Of a stretch of 64,000 nucleotides of DNA, positions 1 through 10,521 are shown in pieces. The stretch is from positions 18,196,637 to 18,260,636 of the forward strand of contig NC_088809.1 of assembly GCF_011386835.1 (NCBI RefSeq). The letters run 5' to 3'. Each line of letters opens with the position of its first letter. Position 1 is the first letter of the stretch. The stretch is from Chrysemys picta bellii. Its lineage: Eukaryota; Chordata; Testudines; Emydidae. The notes under the pieces were generated by a model. That model was not told the DNA's origin. It did no database searches and saw nothing but the letters and a program-made list of their open reading frames with translations. The position numbers were made by a program, and so were the translations under genes.

Positions 1-930
1 ACTTCAATTTAAGTGGTGTATATGCCTGGTGTTGGTCTTCTACATTGGGACTAATTTCACCATGAATGAATAGCCACAGCAACTCATAAGCTAAAATATG
101 CTTAAAGAAAACATTCTGATAACTTTGGTGAAAATCCCAAATAAAAGGTAAATGTATTGAATAAATTACTTGCTACATATAGTTTCTTATTCTCATTAGC
201 CGGCTCAGCAGAAAGGACCACGACTGAATAGGCCATGTAGAATAACTTTCTCCTCCCTACTCCATCCTGGAGATAGTTCATTTGGTTAGGTCAAATGTAG
301 AACAAACCTGCCCTAAAGCGGCTGCCTATGCTGTACCAGTACTGTGCAACTAAACAGGATTTCAGTCTCCTACCAGTCTATACAACATCTTTCAACAGCA
401 CAAAATCCATTTTAAAAACCTTGAAAAATCAATGGATAAAATGGCAGCTTTCCTGAATCTGAGAGAACAAGTCTGCACCTCCAAACCTCTAGCCAATGTT
501 TTGAAGGCAACACTGCCTTAACTCCTATAGTCCTGGTCTTGAAATTGACGGGGTAATAAGTAGGCAGTCAACTCCATAAATATTTCAGAAGGAAAAAGAA
601 TGTAGTTTCCCAAGCATTGACTAGCCGCATATATTATTTATACAGAACCATAACTTAAATTGAAGAAGCACTGAATGCTTGGAGGATGTACTGATTCACA
701 GCCTGCCCAGCAAGTAAACACAAGACACTGGCTATTTCCAAGACTTCCATAATTAAACAGAAATACAATAAGATCTACACCTACAGGTGAACTGCAAAGA
801 TGGAATACAAAATTCCAGTGGCTTTACCAATAGGTACAGAATCTCACCAGGTATCCCTGGTGCTTGGCCTGTATGTGCATCTAGTGAGAGACAGTCCCTA
901 CATCAGTGCTACAACTCCAAAGAGATGACC
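1..930. other. Unique-looking AT-rich DNA, no gene seen
   Basis: No coding frame of note, repeat termini, tandem array or RNA gene was recognised here. Stops are frequent in all frames. Confidence 0.5.
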
Positions 931-943
931 AAACAAAGGTGAA

Positions 944-1000
944 AGTACAGCATCATTACCCCCATTTCACACATGGGAAACTGAGGCACAGGGAGATTAC
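944..1000 (-). repeat. MIR/CORE-SINE-like fragment
   Basis: The stretch reading 'gggaaactgaggcacaggg', preceded by a 'cccccatttcac' segment, is the reverse complement of the conserved MIR-type core (cccatttta...gaggaaactgaggcacag in antisense). Only the core is recognisable; both ends have decayed. Identification is from the known core motif. Confidence 0.6.
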
Positions 1001-1374
1001 AGGCTGGACTTTTCCATTGCCCTGCACATTATATGGTCATTTATGGCTGTGCAGAACGGTAGCATTTTACACAGCAGTAAATAACTACATATGGTGAAGG
1101 GCAATAGAGAATTGGGTTCCATGTGTCTTGAAGGGAGCCTCTTGCAGAGCTAGGAGTTGACCAGATCTCTCAAGTCCCAGCCTAGGGCATCAACCACAAA
1201 ACCATCCTGGCCTGTTCTAGTCAGGAATGATCCACAAACTGACTTATGGTTTTTGTTATTCAGAATTGTCCAAACAAACCTATTTCAGCCTCTGGGGTGG
1301 TGACAAGCTGGCATTCTTTGCCCAAAACACTCCACGCTATCAGCATGGAGCAGTGCTGCTGGGAAAGGACTAAG

Positions 1375-1620
1375 GCTTGGTCTAGACATAAATTAGGTCG
1401 ACATAGATACAGTAGTCATGCCTTACCAATACAGGTGTGCCAACCTAACCCCCAGTGTAGACCCAGCTATGTCGACAGACAAATGCTTTCTTTGACAAAG
1501 TTACCGTTGTTCGCAGAGGTAGTGGTCCTCGGGGGGCGGGAACCCTTGCATCAGCTGCATCTACTCTATGGGTTATGCTGACATACCTTATGGTAGCATA
1601 GCTATGTCACTGTAGGTATA
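1375..1620. mobile_element. Decayed MITE, 'ggcttggtctagac' type
   Basis: The segment opens with 'ggcttggtctagac', close to the GGGYTTGTCTACAC-type ends of other MITEs in this window, and closes near 'gtaggtatagccacac'. Subterminal sequence repeats in inverted form: 'gtcgacatag' on the left against 'catagctatgtc' on the right. No clean target duplication was found, so the limits are approximate. The 111-aa frame across it is probably fortuitous. Confidence 0.4.
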
Positions 1621-2469
1621 GCCACACTATGGCAACTAAGTGTGTTTTGCTAACTCATTACCACAGTTGGATAGTAGGGAGGTAGGAAGGGCTTCCTGGG
1701 AGAGAGATAGGAGTGTGATGGGTTTGGGCCTTTTGGGGTGTCACCTGATGTACTGGGGTGCCACTGAGTCAGCCTATTCTGCCAGCCTAGGTCCCCTTTA
1801 CCTGGCCTTGCTGGGCTAGGCTCCCAAGCCTCTTCCAGTCAAGCACACAGGCAGGGACACCCAGCTGCACAGAGACAGATCCGCTCTGGAAAGATTCAGC
1901 CTTAGGGGCTCGCCCCAACACTCTGGTGCCCACTCCCTTTAAGGGGCACAAACCCAAAGGTTTTATGAAATTCGCCCCCTCCATCAATATGGAGGGAGAT
2001 ATGCACAACTCCCGGTTAGAAATTGCATAAACTGGATATTCTAAACAAGAAATAAATTTACTAAAAAAGATGAATTTTAAGCAGCTATGAGAGAGACAAC
2101 AAAGCAGATTACTGTCCAAATAAAGCAAAATATGCAAGCTAAGCTCAATATACTTAAACAGGTTAAAAACTATAAATTCTCACCCTAAATGTTATTTTAG
2201 GCAGGTTGCAAATATTCTGTGGTTCAGATTTCCAGTTATATTCCCTTTCAGAATGGACCCCTGTCTCAGTCTGGACTCCCCCCTTGTCTTCCCTGCAGGT
2301 GGCTTTAGCGGTCTGTCGTCTTGTGCAGACAGGCCATGGAGTGGAGGAGTCCTGTTTGCCTTCCTCCCCACCCTTAAATAGGATTTACATACGGTGGGAA
2401 TCCTTTGTTTCCCGAACGTGACCGCCCTTCCCTAGTTCCCTTCCAGTGGAAAGTTACAAGAAGTCCAAG

Positions 2470-2915
2470 CAGGGGTGAAAGTAACTTACAGGACTTATGG
2501 GTATTGCCAGAGTCCTGAGGGGAGGCGGGTCTTCAGCTGGAAGAGGCGGGGCCTCTGCCAGAAGGGGCGGGGCCTCTCAAGATTTAGAGGCCCTGGGGCA
2601 CCGGCTGTGGCTGGGAGCCCCAGGGCCTTTAAATCAACCCGGGGCTCCCAGCTGCAGAGGTGGCTGGGAGCTCCTGGGGCTCAGGGGCAAATTAAAGGGC
2701 CCGGGGCTCTGGCCACCGCAGAGCTCCGAGCCCTTTAAATCCCGGCCCCAGCCCGGCTACCAGAGCTGCGGGCAGGATTTAAAGGGCTCTGGGCTCCCTG
2801 CGGCAGGGAGCCCAGAACCCTTTAAATCCCCACCGCGGAAGCCGGTGCAGTCCGGCACGGTGTACTGGCTCTTGCCGGTATACTGTACTGGACCGTACTG
2901 GCTTACTTTCACCTG
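2470..2915. mobile_element. hAT-like non-autonomous transposon (MITE), 446 bp
   Basis: The ends are CAGGGGTGAAAGTAA on the left and TTACTTTCACCTG on the right, forming terminal inverted repeats. The element is flanked by a perfect 8-bp direct duplication, agtccaag, at 2462-2469 and 2916-2923. An 8-bp duplication with CAGGG...CTG ends is typical of the hAT superfamily. The interior is GC-rich and alternates 'cctttaaatc' and 'gatttaaaggg' blocks around 'gggagcccc' segments. There is no transposase frame; the 87- and 139-aa frames here are noise. A second copy lies at 58292-58977. Confidence 0.85.
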
Positions 2916-2933
2916 AGTCCAAGGTAACGTTTA

Positions 2934-3205
2934 GGGCACGTCTCCACTGGCAATGTTAAAGTGATGCCGTGGCAGCTCTTTAACCTGGCTTGTGTAGTCG
3001 CAGCAGAGAGACCTCTCCCTGCGCTCTAAAACACCCACCTCCATGAGGGGCGTAGCTACCAGCACTGGGAGTGTGACTCCCAGTGCTGGTGCACTGTCTA
3101 TACTGGCACATTGCAGCGCTGAAACTTGCAGAGCTATGGGGGGAGCTTTTCCACACCCCGAGCGAGAAAGTTGCAGTGCTGTAAAGTGCTATGGTAGACA
3201 AGCCC
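2934..3205. mobile_element. PIF/Harbinger-like MITE with central perfect palindrome
   Basis: It starts GGGCACGTCTCCAC and ends TAGACAAGCCC, and is flanked on both sides by the trinucleotide TTA (2931-2933 and 3206-3208). A TWA-type 3-bp duplication with GGG...CCC ends fits PIF/Harbinger MITEs. Inside is a perfect inverted repeat with 15-bp arms (3058-3072 and 3076-3090) and a 3-base loop. It does not encode a transposase. Confidence 0.65.
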
Positions 3206-3599
3206 TTAGTATCAGGTGACAAGACCACCTGAGTCTGTAGTATCACAGCGTCCATGAGTCAGTGGCAGTATGGAGCAGTCTGCAGGAAGGCCAAGCCTTT
3301 TCACAGTTCATTGTCCTCGCTGATGGGCCATTCGCCCTGTCTGGCTTTTCCATTGTTGTACCTGAAGTGTTAGCAGTGGGTGTCACCCAAAGTAGCATAG
3401 TTGAAATACAGATACATAGTCAATATCCCTAACTTCAGATACAGAAATGATACAGGCATACACATTGGATAATCGCATTCCGTAAATTATAACCTTTCCA
3501 ACGATATCTTACAAGACCCATCTTGCATAAAGTATATCAGTTGCGTCCTTCATATCAGAACCATATTTTCATAAAGAATATGGTGTGAAACATCACAAG

Positions 3600-4085
3600 A
3601 AAGTCTAAGACGTAGGCAATAACACCACCACTTTATGTATTTTTTACTAATCAGGCAGCTAATGGCCTATGTTTAAGGATAAAAGTGGGCCAAAAAATAC
3701 ATTTTAAAAAGCCAGGTGCACTAACAAAGCTTCAGCCAATATCAGTATTTCCTTCCCTTTTCCCAGGGATGCATTTATTGTTCAAACACAGTTCGACATC
3801 AACTAAATCCGCTCCTGCCCCCTAACCCCTTCCAAGGCCTCTCTGCCTGCAAGGGCTTCTGCTGCTACCTGCATAGCAGATATCCCAGCCAGGTCTTCCA
3901 CGGAGCTGCTGTCACAAGCCTCCTTTGAGGTCTTTTCTTCGACCAGCCGCCTCCCTACTACCTGCAGCTCACCCCACTAACTGAGCTGTTTGTTGGCCTT
4001 TTAGCGCAGAAGCTGGAAGCAGCTGGTTAGTATCAGGTAGGGACTAAAGCAGGTAGAAAAAACAAATTTCCATCCCTGGGGAAAT
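3600..4085. other. Non-coding DNA, nothing recognised
   Basis: No repeat ends, coding frame or array was recognised. Confidence 0.45.
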
Positions 4086-4089
4086 GCTG

Positions 4090-4450
4090 AGATTTGAACA
4101 TTTGTTTTCATTCTGAACTGGAATCATTTTTCTTAATTTCCCACAAAATAACTGAAAACACAAATTGGGGGGGCAATTGAAGCATTTCTTCTGAGGCTGA
4201 CTTTGTTTAATATTCTACATTAATATAGCCTAGCAAATTTCAAAACAAACAACGAAAAATCACAATGTTCCATTCCAGTAAGGTCAAACACTGGGTTTTT
4301 TCTAAGTGTGTGTGTTTTTTTTTGTTTTGTTTTGCAACAAAATTTTGTCAAAATCAACATGTTCCAGCAGAATGTTTTGTAGAAATCAAAGCTATCTTCC
4401 AACCAAAAGCAAAACAAAACATTCCTTTGGGAAATTTCTACCAACTTTAG
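4090..4450. repeat. AT-rich unclassified interspersed repeat
   Basis: The segment is dense in 'aaacaaaaca', 'tttgaaca' and 'aaaattttgtcaaaat' motifs. Very similar sequence occurs at about 38690-39010 and 55680-56060, which argues for a shared dispersed family rather than chance AT richness. The overlapping 60-75 aa frames on both strands are artefacts of the composition. The family name is unknown to me. Confidence 0.4.
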
Positions 4451-5729
4451 CAGAGGCTACACCCAACTCCCTCAAAGGGACAGCCCATCATGTGTCACAC
4501 GGGAATTCATTCCTGTTGTTACTTCACTGACATGACATCCAGCGATTAGTTTAGTCCTGAGCTCTCAAAATGTTTCCACCTCTATCGTCTGACATTAACA
4601 TTTCAGTTACTTTGCTGTAAAACTGATTTAGACAACAGTGATGTTGTATCCGCTTCTTAGATGCATGTTTGTATACAGTTAAACCTGCTAACGGGACTTT
4701 GGTGGTGCATAGCCCTTGCACTGGTCTTCTGCACAGGAGTGCATCCCACCCTAAACGTGAAGGGAAACAGGATTGTGTCCCACCAACTCCCTCCTGCACT
4801 GACTTGAGCAGAAGTGAATTCACATGAGAAGTTTATGAAGGCCTGGGAAAGGAAGTCCTGACACAGCAGTATGAAATCACACTCGGCTCTATCACTCCAA
4901 AGCCTCACACTATAAAACCTTCATTGCTCGGCTCCATGAAGTAAAATGACAAATGACTCCAGTCTAAACCTTGCAGTCAGGTTCTAAATCTCTTCTCTCC
5001 CCCCCCACCCCCTTTCTGCCTGAATTAGTTTTAGATGCTCTGTGAGAAATTGAATTTTGCATTCTTCCAATCAGGGCAATAGATGGATCTAGCTTTTAAA
5101 AGAAAAAGAAATATTAACATAGTTAAAAGTCAAAGAACCATAAAAATAATCAATACCAGAAGGGTGCTAAAGCAGTTTGTATGATATTTACTTAGGGAAC
5201 ATCAAGGGGAAAAAAGGTTTTTTAGAGTCCTTTTTGGAAGGACTTTGAAGGTTAAAATAAAAGGCTGTCCTAACACATACCTTTAAGTTTCAAGGTGCCA
5301 GCTGATGGACTTTAGTGGGTGCAGGAATGGGCCATGAGTTCTGCAGTTTCTTTTCTCTGCTCAACAAGTGCTTCCGTGTCCATTCTATATTTTGTCCATT
5401 AGAGTAACTTCCTCCAAGCAGGCCCTGCACATCTTCCTCTGTGTGTTGAACAGCAGCAAGCGCACTGTTGGTACTTAATACTGATATCTGGAGCCAGGGA
5501 CAAGCTCCCCCTGAAGATGGGGAGCTATCAGTTGAGTGGCTGCAATTCACTCCTATGTAAAGGGCAACACCACGCCTACGGGCTCTGAGAACTTAAATGC
5601 TGCATGGGCCTTACTAGCTTATTATAGGAGGATGGATTCCTTCCACCCATCCTGACTACTGATCCTTTTGGGATGTTAGACTCCTATGACTATCGTCTGT
5701 GCTCTTCACATACTATCTGCCTATCTAAG
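4451..5729. other. Non-coding DNA, no gene seen
   Basis: It contains a C-rich run near 4999-5012 and several short frames without recognisable homology. No repeat family was identified. Confidence 0.4.
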
Positions 5730-5895
5730 ATACTCCTCTGGGTCCTCACTGTAGTATCTGAGCAATTTATCCTCACAACCCTATCCCTTGTGAGGCAAGG
5801 CCATGCTATAACCCCCATGTTACAGATGGAAAACTAAGGCACAGAAAGATTGTGACTTATCCAAGATCACACAGAGTCTGTGGTAGAGACTTGAA
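5730..5895 (-). repeat. MIR/CORE-SINE-like fragment
   Basis: The sequence runs from 'cactgtagtatctgagcaa' through 'cccccatgttacagatgg' and 'ggcacagaaagattgtgac' to 'cacacagagtctgtgg', which is the antisense order of the MIR-type core and flanks. It ends immediately before the MITE at 5901. Confidence 0.65.
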
Positions 5896-5900
5896 TCCAA

Positions 5901-6195
5901 GGGTATGTCTATACTTACCTCCAGGTTTGGCGGTAAGCAATCGAGCTTCTGGGATCAATTTATCGCGTCTTGTCTAGATGCGATAAATCGATCCCGGAAG
6001 TGCTCGCCGTCGACGCTGGTACTCCTGCTCCGCGAGAGGAGTACGCAGTGTCGACGGGGGAGCCTGCCTGCCACGTGTGGACCTGCAGTAAGTACCTTGT
6101 AGTTCGAACTAAGGTACTTCGACTTCAGCTACGTTATTCACGTAGCTGAAGTTGCATATCTTAGTTCGAACTGGGGGGTTAGTGTGGACCAGCCC
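5901..6195. mobile_element. Harbinger-like MITE with three internal hairpins
   Basis: The ends are GGGTATGTCTATACT and AGTGTGGACCAGCCC (imperfect inverted repeats), flanked by the trinucleotide caa at 5898-5900 and 6196-6198. Internal hairpins are a 24-bp stem at 5946-5969/5977-6000 (all three differences are G-U compatible), a stem at 6090-6098/6111-6119, and a perfect 12-bp stem at 6122-6133/6141-6152. A related copy in the opposite orientation lies at 53629-53929. No transposase is encoded; the 65-aa frame is fortuitous. Confidence 0.65.
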
Positions 6196-6324
6196 CAAGT
6201 CTCCAGTTAGCATCCAAACCACTGAACCCTCTTTCCTCTCCTGTTGAAGAGGAGGACTGAATTGGGCCCCCTACACCTAAGCTAGGAGAGGAGGGAAAAA
6301 ATGCAGGGTTGCAATTAAAAGGCT

Positions 6325-6575
6325 AGTGTTGCCAAGCCCTACAATATTTGTAGCCTCAGCTCCTAGAGTCATGGGATTTTTTTGTGAGAATTTCAGCTTT
6401 CATTTTTAAAAGGAAAGTTTCTAGCCTCCAAACATAAACTTGAAAGTGGGAACCCTGAATGCTTAAATCCCAGATGCAAATAAAAAGGATCCATATTTTA
6501 TAATCTTTAAAAATGTCATGATTTTTCAGGCAAGGTCATTATGACTTTCAAATGCTTGGGCTAAGTGCAAATGCT
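6325..6575. repeat. Dispersed repeat of the 'gttggcaacact' family
   Basis: It starts near 'agtgttgccaagcc', contains 'tcatgatttttcaggc', and ends near 'tcaaatgcttgggc'. The same landmarks in reverse order are at 23400-23672, with a partial copy near 23955-24030. It is probably a non-autonomous DNA element. The limits are approximate. Confidence 0.4.
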
Positions 6576-7705
6576 CCTTTCAAGGGTTCTGTTAGCAAGA
6601 TGGCCATCTGCAAATGAAGAGAGACGGTTGCTCTTCCGTCCCCAACCCCAATTACCATTTGTTTCTCTGAGAAGGAAATACTCAACCCATTACCTTGCCA
6701 TCCCCCCAAAATGGTAAGAGTTAATTTGCCACAATGTATCTGAGTGTAGTAACTGATTACATTTTTCCCTGAAGGAAACTTCAGTTAATTTGGTTAGTGA
6801 CTCATATGCCAGGCTGCCAATTACAACACAGATGATTACACACATAAATTCACATCAGAGTGGCTCAACAATCGGGAGGGGGCAACCCAGAACAGACTCC
6901 CCTTTTCCTTCCTTGCAGGAGGATGGGCTCCAATCCTGCAAGGTGCTGGGTGTGCTTAACTCCCATCAAGGTTTGTGGGAGGAGAGGTCTTTTGTACATA
7001 AGACCTGGCACCTTGCAGGACTGGGCCACAATATCTCCAAAGCAGCAATGTCTCTTCAGCTTTCTGTTTGGGGTTTTTGTTGCATAAGTACTTGTGCACT
7101 CAATAAAGGATTGTTTGCGGGATTGTTAGAAGAATCCACAGGCAAAGAGTGCAGCAAGAAGGTTAAATTAGCAGTGCTTGGCAATACTTCAGTAAATCAT
7201 TTAAAGATAACCTGTGCATACCAATAGTGGGGGAAAAAATCCAATTAGAGTAACTTATTACAAACCCAGTCCTCTTTCTGAAGCACTTTACATTTCATAA
7301 AGCCAGGTGGGAGGGGGAAGAGGACAAGGAAGTCCAAGCCTGACACTAAAATAAAAGCAAAGCCCAGACTAGATTGTAGATATTCCTAAATGCCTGGTCA
7401 ATTGGCCAGGGCAATCAATACCAGGGCAGTTGTTCAGGCTCCTTCAGTAGATGTATTTGGAAGAGAGAGACTCTGCACTTTGTAGCAAAGGGAAACCCTG
7501 GCATTTGCTAAAGCATGTGGGTGGATAGAGGTGTTAGTCTAGACCAGCTTAGCTAGGGAGGTTTTTTGCTGGTTTAAATCACATTAATCTCTCTGTATTT
7601 CTCTATATAAAGATCTAAATACATTTCATTTATTTAGGGTCAGTAGGAGAGTTATTCAATAACTTGTGTAGCTCCTTACCGGAGTGGGGTGGAATTCTTT
7701 TCAAA
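6576..7705. other. Non-coding DNA, no gene seen
   Basis: A 145-aa frame at 6790-7227 has no recognisable domain and overlaps a second frame on the same strand. I regard it as chance. Confidence 0.4.
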
Positions 7706-7709
7706 TATT

Positions 7710-7870
7710 TAAATTTTACAGCACCTATGTATTATACCAGTATTACAAGGGGCTAGACAGAGGTTAAGTGTCTTGCTGCAGAATCCACAATAAGTCAGTG
7801 GCAGAGGAGGATATTGAACTCAAGAACTAGTCTCCCAATCCCAGCTCTAACCACTAGACAGCACTCCTGT
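7710..7870 (-). repeat. MIR/CORE-SINE-like fragment
   Basis: Landmarks in antisense order are 'ggttaagtgtcttgctgcag', 'aagtcagtggcagagg', 'attgaactcaagaa' and 'ctctaaccactagacag'. This is the recognisable 5' half of a MIR-type SINE. Confidence 0.6.
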
Positions 7871-8835
7871 TCTAACTCTAAATAACCATTACAAAGTATA
7901 TTCATGGCAATTTGGAACTAAGTAAACTGACTCCTTCCCATAAGGCAGCAATTGCCTGTTAAATAAATACCAAGTGATTACTAAAATCCTATTCACTGTA
8001 GGGTGGATCGTCAGCATGGCTCTTAGGTTTCAATAAGGAGGTTATTGCTTGTTAAATAAACATGAAGGGTCAAATCCAGGTTGATACTGAACACATTCAA
8101 CAGTCCCTGATTTTAATGGGAATTGCAGCTACTCGGCACCTTTCAGGATTTGGGCTCAAGTGATTATTGAAGTCCTAGGTATCCAGGGCCAGGATTACCA
8201 ATGCCAAAGCAGAAACATGTCTATTAATGGAGTCACTAGGGGCCAGATTTTGCCACCATTACTCAGGCTGAGTAGCACTTTACTCTCAATCAGTGGGACT
8301 ACATGCAGAGTAAGTACTCTTCATAATGTGAGTAATGGTGGCAGAATCCAGGACTATGTTATTAGTTAACATATTAAAAACTGGCTTTCCTCATCATACT
8401 AAATTGAATGCAGATATGGGAAACTGTAATTTACTTCTGGTTTTATTATAACTGCCCCAAAGGGGAATGTTCCAAATACACTGGAATGGGGACACACATT
8501 CTCTCCCACCCCCAAGAGAAAACGGTCAATCTGCCAATCTTTTCCTGTTGAATCCAGGTGCGAGGTTGACTTGTGATGTGTTCCTTGCCTCGCCGTGATC
8601 AGTGTCTCAAGATCGTGAATGCGATGGACCCGATTCTCATTTGCACTTTAACTCATTTACACCGCAGAGGTGTAAATTATACTTCCACTCACTTTGAGGC
8701 TCCTTACCCTGCCTGAGCGGGGTACAGGGGCCTTGGCATAAATGACAATCCGGCCTGATGTATACAAACTTTTTTTTTAAAAAAGCCTCAATATTTTTCA
8801 CAAAGCTACATCCACCCTGCAGCTGGGAGCATGCG
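7871..8835. other. Non-coding DNA, no gene seen
   Basis: A weak dispersed-repeat resemblance occurs around 8630-8720 ('ctcatttacaccgcagagg'), similar in style to about 17740-17835. Nothing else was recognised. Confidence 0.35.
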
Positions 8836-8839
8836 TCCC

Positions 8840-9025
8840 AGCTTGGGTGGTCCGCCAAGTGCTAGCTCTGCTCCAATTAGTGCACTAAAAATAGCATTGT
8901 AGCCAGCGATAGCACTGGTGGGTGCTGGGCTAGTCACCTGAGAATGGACCCTGGGGATCTTGGTGTGTTTGCACTCAGGTGGCTAGTGTGAGCCACTGCA
9001 CATGCTATTTTTAGCACGCTAGCAG
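8840..9025. mobile_element. Palindromic MITE fragment
   Basis: 'gtgcactaaaaatagca' near 8880 and 'tgctatttttagcacgct' near 9003 form an inverted pair, and the segment closes with 'aggtatgtct', the terminal motif of Harbinger-like MITEs elsewhere here. The same 'gctatttttagcac' block occurs in the MITE at 32159-32459. The left end is unclear. Confidence 0.4.
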
Positions 9026-10300
9026 GTATGTCTAACACCCCTCCCCCACCTCCCAGGAAAGCCTGCTTGTAGCTGTCCCCTAATAGCACATGATGCTTTG
9101 CAAAAGCTAAAGTGCCCATCAGAATCCTAGCCCCCAAGAGCAGTCTTGACTCCCTCCATTTTGCATATACCTCACGCAACTGCTGCTTTTGTTAGACAAA
9201 CATTTAAAAAGTTGCTTTCCCACCCTTGACTGAAGTCCTTTAGTTGTGGCTCAAATAAAGATAACAGCCGTTCCAGACGTAAGCACTAGGTGGCGAGCCT
9301 CTAACAAAGAAACAGCTTTGGCAAGCCCATCATAAACCCAAGCTTTCAGCAGTCACCTGACATAATTTCACACTGTGGAAAAATGTTCTTGATTTAAACA
9401 CCTAGTGCTTCACATTAAAAGCTAAGGCCCTCCCCGCAGGCCAGCATGGAATTCCAGCTAAGGCGTACAGAACACATTGTACTGCAGGCATTACATAAAA
9501 GGAATGATTCTTGTGGTTCTTATCTACAGAGCTTTAACAAGATGTTCGTTTCCTGTTAATGTTTCCTTAATAGTCTGTTACTCTTTTTCTTGTGCTTAGT
9601 CTGTTTTGGTCTTTGCAACTGGAGGAGACTGAAGGTTAAGAGATACCAAAAGTAAGATACAGACTCTGTCTCTGCTTGACCCAGAGGGGGAGAGTGTGAC
9701 TTGAAAACATCCAGCATGGATTCCCTATGACTCTGGATCCAAACAGCAAGTGTGCGCACACATACACTCCAGTTAGAATGTTCGTAATAATTAAGTGTCT
9801 GACTCCTTAGATGCTCCCACACAGGGAGAATGCTAATGTGCCAGTCAGCTCATTTCTTTACACCCAACAGACACCTCTAATGCACTGTGTGTCTGCTAAG
9901 GAAATGGCACAGGCAGAACCTGGAACAGAGCGATCCCAGCCCCAATCTGTTTCAGAAGGCCTGCCTAAAAAAGGGAAAATGGATAAGAGTAGGGAGGAGC
10001 GCTGCTCTTGCAGTTGGGCTGCACCTTTGCCCCAAACTCAAACACAACAAATAAGTACAGGGAGAAACCTAATGGTTTCAGTTCCCATAGCTTCCTAGGA
10101 GTCTTTATCTGGTTTTGGTTCACACACTTCAAAGCCACTTAGTTTCAGGTTTAAAAAAAAATCCCCAAATTCAAAACAAACTTGGCCACATGCGAAGCGT
10201 CACCTGATTTGCATTCAAAAACACAACTCAACCGAGGCTCATGGGAACTTAGCTTGAGCCCATTCAGGGCTTGGTCCAAGCATGCTCAGTTCTCACATCA
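9026..10300. other. Non-coding DNA, no gene seen
   Basis: Only a CTCF-like motif (9283-9297) stood out. The short frames here show no domain. Confidence 0.4.
9283..9297 (+). promoter_or_regulatory. Candidate CTCF-binding motif
   Basis: GCACTAGGTGGCGAG matches the vertebrate CTCF core CCASYAGRKGGCRSY at 12 of 15 positions, including the complete AGGTGGC heart. This is a motif match only; occupancy is inferred. Confidence 0.35.
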
Positions 10301-10308
10301 GCTAAAGT

Positions 10309-10513
10309 AAAAACAACAAGGAGTCCTTGTGGCACCGTAGAGGCTAACATTTATTTGGGCATGAGCTTTCATGGGCTAGAACACACTTCGTCAGATGCAT
10401 GGAGTGAAAAATTCAGTAGGCAGGTATAAATATACAGCACATGAAAAGATGGGAGTTTCCATACCAAGTGGGGGGTCAGTACTAATGAGATCAATTCAGT
10501 TAGGGCGGGTGTG
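10309..10513 (-). mobile_element. 5'-truncated Penelope-like element end
   Basis: In antisense it carries the PLE tail ('aggagtccttgtggcacc', 'gcatgagctttcatgggct', 'cacttcgtcagatgcatgg') and continues into the untranslated region ('aagtggggggtcagtac'). It is flanked by the 8-bp direct repeat gctaaagt at 10301-10308 and 10514-10521. No coding sequence is left. The hammerhead-like core is present on the minus strand but altered. Confidence 0.75.
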
Positions 10514-10521
10514 GCTAAAGT

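Larger units (their letters stand above)
1725..3597 (-). mobile_element. LTR-retrotransposon-like remnant carrying two nested insertions
   Basis: Read on the minus strand the segment begins TGTGATG at 3597 and runs through AT-rich sequence with 'gggtgacaccc'. The lower half (about 1730-2460) resembles terminal sequence of turtle endogenous LTR elements as I remember them. There is no gag, pol or env coding sequence. Two DNA transposons sit inside it (2470-2915 and 2934-3205), separated by only about 18 bp. The two halves could come from different LTR families, and no flanking duplication was found. Assignment rests on recalled repeat sequence plus the TG start, so it is tentative. Confidence 0.4.

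Noticed and set aside
906..1097. 63-aa frame over a MIR-like core
   Set aside because: It contains the SINE core and has no coding features.
6790..7227. 145-aa plus-strand frame
   Set aside because: No recognisable domain, overlapped by another frame, no splice or promoter context.
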